40,169 nt of DNA from positions 1 through 40,169 of the forward strand of contig CBFFRP010000266.1 in the NCBI GenBank assembly GCA_965644295.1, given 5' to 3'. Below are positions 32,485-40,169 of the stretch, piece after piece. The translations under genes were made by a program, and so were the position numbers. Each line of letters opens with the position of its first letter. Within the stretch, counting starts at the first letter, position 1. The stretch comes from Paraphysomonas bandaiensis (Eukaryota > Chrysophyceae). The notes under the pieces were generated by a model. The model was not told the DNA's origin. It worked only from the letters and a program-made list of their open reading frames with translations, and made no database searches.

Positions 32485-32492
32485 CTTCTACC
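32485..32492. repeat. Target-site duplication, right (hAT element)
   Basis: CTTCTACC, exact copy of 31658-31665. Confidence 0.95.
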
Positions 32493-33016
32493 TATATCCC
32501 CATAGCTAATTCTAGAAGCGGTCCGTTACATCCGTATATACGGATTGTTCCGGTACACTCCAACCCTATATCTGGCCTTAATACTCGTATCTTCTAATCT
32601 AGTCATAACTACCATCTACATCTCATCTTCTACTACAACCTACATCACTTCATCTTATTCTTAAGCCATAACAACCTCCTAAATCACCCATACTTGTCAT
32701 ACCCAATTTTGCTACACTGATATGTTGCTAGAATATTACGTTCCGTTAATTTAATATAATTTGTGTATAGTTATGAAAAGATACCAGATACATTTAGGGA
32801 GTCTACTGTCTATTTTTAGCAGTCACTCAAACGTTCGTCATGGCTCAGCTATAAAGTAAGGCTTTCTCGAATATATTATCGTATGAGTTTGTATTCGGGC
32901 CATACTATTCAGATACTCCATTCGAAGAATATAATATTTAAGCACCTATTAAAGCATTAAAGCTACAGGATATTATATAATAAAACATAGGATAATAATC
33001 TTCACTCCCTATTTGG
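32493..33016. other. Spacer, no supported gene
   Basis: About 520 AT-rich bases downstream of the ammonium-transporter-family gene. No motif or repeat seen. Confidence 0.6.
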
Positions 33017-34418
33017 TTATTTTGATAACAAATTTGTGGCTCTAACTTTGGAAAGTGCACTGGTTAATGACGAAAAAATCCAATATATAGCCCCATTCCA
33101 AGCCAACAACGCAAATAGAAAGCAAAAATTGGCTGCTAATTGGTGTCCTTCACCGCCATAAAATAGACCGGCACAATGATCAGCTCTTGACGATCCATCA
33201 TTATAACTGCAATACATTGTTACTAAATTGCAATACAATGGCATTACGACGATTACGTTGCATCGTTAAACTTTCTGTAGTACTCTTTCGTCGTAAATAA
33301 CCCTGCTGCCAGTAATCCCCACGCTCCATTCACGAAAAACACCGGTATTACAGAAAAATCAGAGTCAACCTTGAGGTACGCAGTTATATTTGTTGCACAA
33401 TATGTCAGACTCCCAGCTATGGCTCCTAATATATAAATTACATGTTGAAGTCAGAAAATGTATGCGAAAACCTATAAGTAAAGAGCCACCCATATTATAC
33501 GACCCACATCCGGAGCCAATCGCTGCTAATCCTGACAAAGGGCCGTAATTCAAATTAATAGATAATATGCTACCGGAAAACATAAAACTCAATATATACA
33601 ATGACAAGAAGCCAGAAGCTGAGGACATAGTCGCATTCGATATCAATCGATATATTTCGTTCTCAGCTGTTGAGCCAACCCTTCGTGAATCTAATACCAT
33701 GCCATACCACCCAAACCACATAACTAAGGTACCAAGTAAATGAAAATTTTCATCGTATCTCACTTTTACAGTCATATCTCGTTTAGTATTTAGAATGCAT
33801 ACTACTAAGGTTGTAACCCCAGCGGTGAAAAACACCGCACCGGACCCACTTTGATCCATAACACCACACCCAGCAAGAAGATCTGCAACATTAGTAGATC
33901 TTGTTGCTGTAGCCCAACCTCCGCCCCACACCCAATGAAAAATAAAAGGAAACACAAATGCAGAGTGCAGAACACAGAGAGTGATATAGGTTCCACCATT
34001 AATGCGATTTCCGATTCCCATCGATGTTATAGACAAGCACCTTTATAAATAATGTTCAACCAACACAATATATATTTTGTCACTTACACCATACAATACG
34101 CCCATGATGCAAACCATTCTCCATCAGCATCAGATTTCGTTGCGAACTATATATCCGAGTTACACTGATACCATACATACATATATACAGTTGAGATACC
34201 TGAGATGACCCTACAAACAAATTCTTATCACGTCCATGTGCTAATCCGAAACCAATCATCCACCAAGATATTACGGATACAGATATTGCAAGTATGATTT
34301 TATTGGCATCATCTTGTCGAGGGGTCTTAGATATCTGCAGTAACGACACGCCTATAGGAACTATGAATATAAGGAGACTAGGGACTGAGATTTCAGTCTC
34401 ATCATACACTGTATGCAT
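33017..34418 (-). CDS. AMT: Divergent ammonium transporter (Amt/Mep/Rh family), five exons
   Basis: Exons are 34418-34200, 34146-34088, 34040-33472, 33425-33257 and 33206-33017. The introns are all GT-AG, 46-53 nt, and keep the frame; the product is 401 aa. Family landmarks in order: SWWMIGFGLAHG, EWFASWAYCM, GIGNRI (for the usual AER), HWVWGGGWA, MDQSGSGAV (usual DFAGS-VVH), MWFGWYGM (usual GWFGFN), GPLSGLAAI-SGC, LIGAIAGS, VNGAWGLLAAGLF (usual VHG-GG--GIF) and GLFYGGEGHQL. It is thus a multi-helix membrane protein of the plasma or vacuolar membrane. Aligning by eye to bacterial AmtB, the twin pore histidines are Phe163 and Asn315 and one gate phenylalanine is Met207. Asp155 is kept. It may be an altered-transport or sensor-like member; the reading frame is intact. 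Confidence 0.85.
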
Positions 34419-35299
34419 AGCAGATATGTTGATGCACTATATTGTCATTGGGAAGATATATTGTACAGTTACATGGACTGTGGAGCGATATATATGCATG
34501 TCCAGGCAGATTTGTATATACATGTATGTACAAGAGGTGCGCTGTGTAACTGTATAGATTGCACTCGCGTTATTGTGGACGAATTTAGGCTTCGTACAGG
34601 AATTTTTGCATAAAATCCACGGGTTATATATAAACCTGTAGTTTAAAAGTGAAAACCCCTATTTTGGTTGATTTTTGTGAAAAATCTGGGAACAGTATTT
34701 AAAAAAACATCCACCATAACGCGAGTGCACTGTATATTGTGGCTGTAGATATATGTAACAGTATCGTACCTGTGCATATGTACTGCTGTACAATACCAAA
34801 TGAGTTTTGTACCTGTGTCCATCGTACCATATGTACTGCTCAACATGTGAATATACGTACTGTACCACAATCATAATGTACCTCAGTATGCGTACTACAA
34901 TACACAATCATAATGTACTTCACGATACGTACTAGTCGACACTATTCCATATGTACCAAAAATCGAAAGAATATCTAGAACAAAATATCCAGACACTTCC
35001 ATCAATGTATATATACAGTGTATATACGTATATACTGTATGTAAGTACACATACATATATATACTAGAAATAATTGTAGAAGAAAAATTCAAACCCTTCA
35101 AAAACCATACATTAGAAGACTACAACCCACCTCATATGCATGTATACGTATGTATGTATATGGATGTCTGTATGCTGTATGTATGTATGTAGATTGCCAT
35201 ATGCATGATACATATACATATATATGCATATGAAGATTTAATAAGGCATAATTCCATACATATATATATATAGAACTGAACGAATAGAAATATTTAGTT
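34419..35299. other. Divergent spacer, no supported gene
   Basis: AT-rich region between the Amt-family gene (minus) and the PH-like gene (plus), with many TATGTA words. Short open frames occur in all registers; none has a motif I can support. Confidence 0.5.
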
Positions 35300-36034
35300 A
35301 TGGGAAATTGCTGTCCGTGTTGGAAACATGAGATGTATGATAGAGTGCCTGATAATGATACAGTGCATACAACAGATGAGAGATTACACACCCCTAACAA
35401 TACAATACAACAACAACAACAACATACACATTCAGGAGGGAAGAAACCATCTCATCAAACGGTAAATACTTGTATTTATATGATAAGATATACATCGTCA
35501 TTGTTATCATATAGAGATCTGATGAAGAGTCATATGAAGATCGTACAGATGCTGTAACATCAGTGCAATCAACTGAACCAAAGCTTGCATATGATCCCAA
35601 TGCTTTACCTTTTAAAGGATGTGAAGTGCTTCAGAAATTTAATAACAATCAATCATATACGAAAAGGTGTGTATTCAGTATGTAGTTGAATCATGTTATG
35701 TAAATTACATGCAGTGCGTATACCCATTAATGTTTATCGCTTGTGCAGATATGTCTGGCTGAATAATTCTTCTCGAACGATCCATATGTCACAGCACATG
35801 ACTAAGGAAAGAAGACACAAAGAAGCAAGCTTAGCAGATGTAACTTCTGTAGTTGCGGGTCCCCCGGTGAAGAAGAAACCAGAGGCAGATTGCGGCATTG
35901 CTGATCTCTGCTTGACTGTCAACTTTAAGAGGGGTGGTGGTATTGATTTGCAGTTTAAATCCAAGGAAGAGAGAGACAGTTGGTACGACACATTACTTGG
36001 TATTGTTGCGGAGATCGATCGGAATAAAGTGTGA
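35300..36034 (+). CDS. Lipid-anchored PH-like domain protein, three exons
   Basis: Exons are 35300-35461, 35515-35666 and 35749-36034, with GT-AG introns of 53 and 82 nt; the product is 199 aa. The N-terminus MGNCCPCWK carries Gly2 for myristoylation and three cysteines for palmitoylation. A poly-Gln/His linker follows. The C-terminal half looks like a pleckstrin-homology fold: FKGCEVLQKFN...YTKRYVWLNNSSRTIHMS (first strands), then LCLTVNFKRGGGIDLQFKSK and the closing helix with its typical Trp, EERDSWYDTLLGIV. PH domains bind phosphoinositides or proteins, so this is a peripheral membrane protein, possibly an adaptor. The partner is unknown. The splice join KR|YVWL restores the PH strand and supports the model. 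Confidence 0.75.
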
Positions 36035-36281
36035 CTCTATTCACTTACGCAGTATAGTTGCTGATTTTTTGTTAAGGTTATTCATGGTGGAATAGGGTAG
36101 CATGTTATAAGTTTTTATAGAAATAATTTGTGGTTTTGCATGCTGCATTATGCAGTAACCTCCTAGTAATCGTTTTCACTATGTTATTATTAGTATCATT
36201 TGAACTTACTGCTCACAGAGGAACTTGAAATTGCAATGCCTATTGCATTTCCATTTCAGTTCTTTAACTGTCGGAACCCAT
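36035..36281. other. 3' flank of the PH-like gene
   Basis: AT-rich, no gene. The hAT-related repeat begins at about 36282. Confidence 0.5.
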
Positions 36282-36544
36282 AGGTGTATTAGAATATGGA
36301 TCTTATTCTAGTATATTCAGTATGTCACTTGAAGACAATGTACGAGAATACAGTAAAATATAGTGATGCACAAATGCTGTGATGATATTGAGAAACTGAA
36401 ATAGTTTGATCTTTCAAGATATGTTTAGTAACGAGAGGTTCACATGTGTAGGAGATTATGCATGGAACAAAATGAGTTTGTGTTGTTTATCACAACTTCG
36501 CGTAAACGATATTAATACATCTATCTAGTGTAACGACAATTTCT

Positions 36545-36812
36545 TGTTGAGTTTTGCTGTTTGAGCAATTAAAAGCTGTAATTCTAAGATATTGGAATTA
36601 TGACGGTTACTGGAGAATACAGTAGTGATGAGCTGTATTATGAGAAGTGATATCATGACGATGTAAGATCGTACTAGAAATGAGTGGTAGTAGAGATAAC
36701 GTGATATATAGTTTATTATATTTATTATAATCTTCTCTTATCTTAACTTGATTCATGAGTGAATACACGTCCAGTTAACTTAGTAATCATCCAATTGTGT
36801 CATAACTTGACA
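36545..36812 (+). repeat. 5' LTR of the non-autonomous element
   Basis: 268 bp, TG...CA ends. It differs from 38098-38365 at about three positions (ATATAGTTT against ATATTGCTT; GATTCATG against GATTAATG). Confidence 0.93.
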
Positions 36813-36824
36813 TGGTAGCGAGTG
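36813..36824 (+). other. Primer-binding site of the non-autonomous element
   Basis: TGGTAGCGAGTG directly after the LTR. It shares TGGTAGCGA with the autonomous copia. The priming tRNA is probably initiator Met (inference). Confidence 0.75.
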
Positions 36825-37464
36825 ATAGTTGGAAGCAAGCAACTGCTGAAGTGTGACCATTGGAATGTACTGGACAGAGAAGTAGGAGTGATACTGCTGT
36901 GTACAGTAGAAACATACAGTATATAGGATATAAAACCAGTATTATTTATGAAAATCGGGGTTTTCATACGAACATGACAGAAAAAGTAGACTGGAAATGA
37001 TGACTGCTATTGTTATGTACTGTAGCTATGTTGTAGTGGTTGATGAATGTATGAACCCTCTGAAGAGACCTGCATAATTATCAGAATGATGTCTACCCAT
37101 GGATGGAGTGTGAGCACGGTGATTCAGTAATTTGTCTGATTCTGTGGATGGGGGTGTAGTGTGCTATCGATGGGGGTGCGAGTGATGAGGAGTTGTGTTA
37201 ATTGTGTTATATAAGATGAGAGCATCTCCTCATGTGATGGAATGCTATCGATGATGAGCTTGAGGAGGTTGTTGTCAAGAGTGACCCACTGGTTCGAGCT
37301 GTTGCAGAGTTCGGCCATCGTATAGTCAATATAGACGTGTATAACCGCCGGCTGTACTAAAAACCTCGTTCTTGTGTCGACAAGAGAGGTGGGTCTTCAT
37401 CTACGCCGGCTTCGTGGGGAGCGCACAATAAGTCTATACGGCGGATGAGATTCCAGGGAAGAGA

Positions 37465-37677
37465 TTGTCCCTTCGTACTTTGCCTAGTGATACTGTGTAT
37501 ACTAAGTCTAGTGAGATCAGCGTGAATCGTGTCTGTGAGACTGTACCTGCTGAGTCTAGGGAGACTTTTGTGGTAAGCGTACGGGTGTTGACTAGTGTGT
37601 CCACCCTGGGTGAGGTAAACCTTTATGATGAGGAGATTGTCAATCTGTGTGATGACAGTGACTGTTCTAATAACTAA
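37465..37677 (+). other. Open frame inside the non-autonomous element
   Basis: A 70-codon frame with a balanced composition (Ser/Val/Glu-rich, ending NLCDDSDCSNN). I see no zinc knuckle or pol motif. It could be a remnant of gag or of captured host sequence. Confidence 0.3.
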
Positions 37678-37760
37678 CATAATATGTCTAATTGTAGAGA
37701 GACCAAGTCACAATATATGCGAAGTTTGTTAATTGCCTTGATTTGCTTCAGTCTGCTGGC

Positions 37761-37885
37761 ATGCAGGAACTGGTGTGGCTTCGGGGGGTGTTGGTCGAAG
37801 TGGGACTTCGATTGTTGTACGAACCCACTCCATTCTTCCTGACAGCCAGGGTGCTCGCAACTTAGCGTTGAAGTTGAATGATGTG
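37761..37885 (+). pseudogene. Copia RNase H fragment
   Basis: ATGCAGGAACTGGTGTGGCT reads MQELVWLRGVLVEVGLRL...EPTPFF, matching the RNase H of the complete copia (LQEVLWVRG...KLRLIKPTPFF). After a one-base frame change it continues DSQGARNLAL (copia DSQSAQDLAE), which includes the catalytic Asp. The rest of pol is deleted. Confidence 0.8.
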
Positions 37886-38086
37886 GTGTGATTGATCTCA
37901 GTGACGAGGATAAGAAATCATACGTGCTGGTTATCAGAGACAGAAGATCATACAGATGTGTTGTCTATGGTGAGGCTAGCTGAAACGTCGGAGCCATACG
38001 TCCACCTGTTTGTCCTATATGGTTTCGGTGGTTGCGTATCCGTCAGTTATGTCTTGTGATGTAAGGATTCAATCTACAGCTTTGAA

Positions 38087-38097
38087 TTGAGAGGGAG
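38087..38097 (+). other. Polypurine tract of the non-autonomous element
   Basis: TTGAGAGGGAG directly before the 3' LTR. One base differs from the autonomous copia's tract. Confidence 0.82.
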
Positions 38098-38365
38098 TGT
38101 TGAGTTTTGCTGTTTGAGCAATTAAAAGCTGTAATTCTAAGATATTGGAATTATGACGGTTACTGGAGAATACAGTAGTGATGAGCTGTATTATGAGAAG
38201 TGATATCATGACGATGTAAGATCGTACTAGAAATGAGTGGTAGTAGAGATAACGTGATATATTGCTTATTATATTTATTATAATCTTCTCTTATCTTAAC
38301 TTGATTAATGAGTGAATACACGTCCAGTTAACTTAGTAATCATCCAATTGTGTCATAACTTGACA
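38098..38365 (+). repeat. 3' LTR of the non-autonomous element
   Basis: 268-bp direct repeat of 36545-36812, followed by the target duplication TTTCT. Confidence 0.93.
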
Positions 38366-38397
38366 TTTCTCTCTGAGATTTAGTTAAGAATGAGCAA

Positions 38398-38719
38398 TTT
38401 CCAACAAGGTGTATTCACTAGCCATAAAACGCGATTCGGCAAGCGTTGGTAAGATAGCATCACAAAGGGTTAGAATTGCATGCCAGATAGTATTGCCTCC
38501 TCTAATACAGTTTGTTATTTTCAAAATAAAGTAAGGGTTTATGGAGATATAAAAATTAGTCCACATAATCATTGAAAATAAATTGAGTACAGTGATCTTC
38601 ATGCTATAAACTAGTCTCATAGGTAAAATAGATGTGAAATCTTATCAAGATACATATATAACTAGCAGTCAACTAGATATATAGTTATGTGGGATTCTCT
38701 CCCACTAAAACACACCTTT
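38398..38719. other. Unassigned sequence beside the copia remnant
   Basis: This may hold the 3' LTR of the decayed copia at 38720-40169. On the minus strand AAGAGGTTAAAGG followed by TGTGTTTTAG near 38714 could be a polypurine tract and LTR start, but no second LTR is in the window to confirm it. A 78-codon minus-strand frame (38384-38620) has no recognisable motif. Confidence 0.35.
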
Positions 38720-40169
38720 AACCTCTTCGGGGTCGCTTCTTCTGCTGCTCCTCAACTCTGGTTGACACACTTCTCCTAACCCCGGTAATAGTTTTCTCAT
38801 GACGACTGAAAAGTTTCGTTGACAATGCCTTCGTAAGAAAATATCAGCCGCCATATCATCCGTCGACACATGAATCAACTTTGCCGCCGTAGGAAATTTT
38901 CCATTTACATGCTCTTTCTCTCACCCAGTGATACTTGATGTCTATATGCTTCGACCTCTTATGATACACAGGATTCTCGGAGAGATCTTTCGCACTCTTG
39001 CTATCCATAAAGAATGGAGTCAGCTTCGCAACTAAGAGCCCGAGCTCCTTGAACACCCCCGAAGCCACAGTTCTTGCATAGCCGCATACTCCGCCATATA
39101 TTCAGATTCCATGCTCGAAGTTGCAACTGTGGTCTGTAGTTTAGACTGCCAGGCCAATGCGCCTGCACATAAGAACACAATGTATCCTGTTGTCGATCGC
39201 CGAGTCAGTCTATCACCAGCCCAATCTGAATCACTGAACACATGTAAGTCGAACTCACTCCCACTGAATCTGATGCCCTCATCAATTGTTCCACGCAAAT
39301 ATTTCAATAAGTGAATCGCCAGTTTGCACGATGCATATGTCGGACAACTACTAAATCGAGACAATAACCCCACTGCATAAGCCAGATCAGGTCTAGTATG
39401 CATTGCTAGATACAACACTGCTCCAATAATTTGCCGATACGGAAATGAGTCAACCCACTGCTTCTGCTCCTCCGTAAGTTCACGTTCCTCTGCCAACAGA
39501 TCCTGAACATTAGTAGGTAGTGGGGCCTCCTTATTCTTACTACTCTTTCCCATAACTGAGCTGAATTTCTTGATAATATTCTTAGCATACTCAGATTGAT
39601 CTAACATATACCAATTTTCTCCTCTGGTTATCCTGATGTTCAGAAATCGCTTACACACTCCCAGATCATGCATCTCGAATGTTTCACAGAACCTACGCTT
39701 TACGCTTTCCAAGTAAGTCAGATCAGCGGATGCAATTATGATATCATCAACATATATCAATAATAAATGCAGTTTTCCGTTACTCCATCGCATATACAAA
39801 CACGTATCCAAAATACACGGAGTAAAATGCAATGATTTAATAAACTTGTCAATATGTTTATTCCACTGTCGCGGTGAAGATCGCAGTCCATACAATGCCT
39901 TGATTAGTTGAAAACACCATCCAGCTAGTAATTCCTCATCTGGTGGAGGTGCCATACACGTCATCCTCCAGATCTGCATAGCAAAATGCGGATGATACAT
40001 CTAATTGATGCACATGCATCTGTAACATAAACGCAATCGCTAACACTAGTCTAATGGTTATACCCTTAACCACTGGAGCGAAAGTGGACGGCTCCTCCTC
40101 CTTCTTCTCTTGGAGATTTCCTAATGCCACTAGCCGAGCCTTGTACTTTACTATATTCCCTAGTATGTC
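38720..40169 (-). pseudogene. Decayed copia pol: reverse transcriptase and RNase H, runs off the window
   Basis: This belongs to a different copia copy from the one at 727-6019. Reverse transcriptase begins near the window end (FAPVVKGITIRLVLAIAF, QLDVSSAFCYADLEDDVY). It changes frame near 39951, and continues with KALYGLRSSPRQW, the catalytic YVDD motif (IYVDDIIIAS) and the thumb region. RNase H follows, with SDSDWAGD and SSMESEY. A second frame change at about 39050, in a G run, leads to FFMDSKSAKDLSENPVYHKR. More indels follow after WVRER (near 38930) and in the C-terminal tail (38740-38880). At least four breaks make it inactive. Gag, protease and integrase would lie beyond 40169. Confidence 0.92.

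Larger units (their letters stand above)
36545..38365 (+). mobile_element. Non-autonomous copia-type LTR element
   Basis: Direct 268-bp LTRs (36545-36812, 38098-38365; TGTTGAGTTT...ACTTGACA) flank a 1285-bp interior. TTTCT at 36540-36544 is repeated at 38366-38370, a 5-bp target duplication. The primer-binding site TGGTAGCGA follows the left LTR and the polypurine tract TTGAGAGGGAG precedes the right LTR. Both are almost the same as in the complete copia at 727-6019. Only a decayed RNase H fragment of pol survives (about 37761-37885). The element must have moved with proteins of another copia. About three differences between its LTRs indicate a recent insertion. Confidence 0.92.
36282..38397 (+). 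repeat. Old hAT-related repeat, split by a later LTR element
   Basis: The parts 36282-36544 and 38366-38397, joined across the insertion, match the reverse complement of 321-595 at the window's left end. Shared words include ATATGGATCTTATTCTAGTA, TGTCACTTGAAGACAATGTA and CTTTCAAGATATGTT. The similarity fades after about 38400. Neither terminal repeat nor transposase is seen here. Confidence 0.7.

Noticed and set aside
37280-37310. tRNA-like GGTTCGAG word near 37290
   Set aside because: No cloverleaf could be built around it. I found no tRNA or rRNA gene anywhere in the window.

Overview
Nuclear DNA of a protist. Every gene I could model is split by GT-AG introns (37-148 nt), gene spacers are AT-rich and full of tetranucleotide repeats, and retroelements and DNA transposons lie between the genes. 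A secreted NHL beta-propeller protein with a long Pro/Ser/Thr 'PTGYPSGIPT' repeat stalk is of a type common in stramenopiles. I therefore favour a heterokont (stramenopile), with modest confidence and no species call.

Layout. 1-693: decayed hAT transposon (minus strand). 727-6019: complete Ty1/copia retrotransposon (minus) with identical 293-bp LTRs, a 5-bp target duplication, primer site and polypurine tract; its pol is broken by one frameshift. 6236-7497: V-ATPase subunit d (minus). 8741-23657: direct tandem duplication of about 6.1 kb. Each copy carries a 1270-codon, three-exon gene for a von Willebrand A-domain protein (minus) and, divergently, the start of a small basic-protein gene (plus). 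The left copy also carries a 2.67-kb Mutator-like element (9766-12433) with a 28-bp minisatellite, inserted exactly at the stop codon; the right copy keeps the empty site. 25311-26509: PAF1 (plus). 27115-27787: lipid-anchored LAMTOR1-like small protein (minus). 28702-30247: NHL/PT-repeat surface protein (plus). 31666-32484: internally deleted hAT element with perfect 8-bp target duplication. 33017-34418: divergent ammonium-transporter-family gene, five exons (minus). 35300-36034: lipid-anchored PH-like protein (plus). 36545-38365: short non-autonomous copia-type LTR element with 5-bp target duplication, nested in an older hAT-related repeat. 38720-40169: decayed copia reverse transcriptase/RNase H (minus), running off the window.

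The host genes do not form a pathway. V-ATPase d, PAF1, the ammonium-transporter homologue and the LAMTOR1-like protein are ordinary eukaryotic functions side by side. V-ATPase and Ragulator do cooperate at the lysosome or vacuole surface, but their presence in one window may be chance.

Most notable: an Amt homologue in which both pore histidines and a gate phenylalanine appear replaced; a recent duplication whose two copies date and define a Mutator insertion; a mini-retroelement sharing primer site and polypurine tract with the autonomous copia; and two unrelated genes that begin with almost the same MG(N/G)CCPCWK anchor. I did not find a convincing new multi-gene system.
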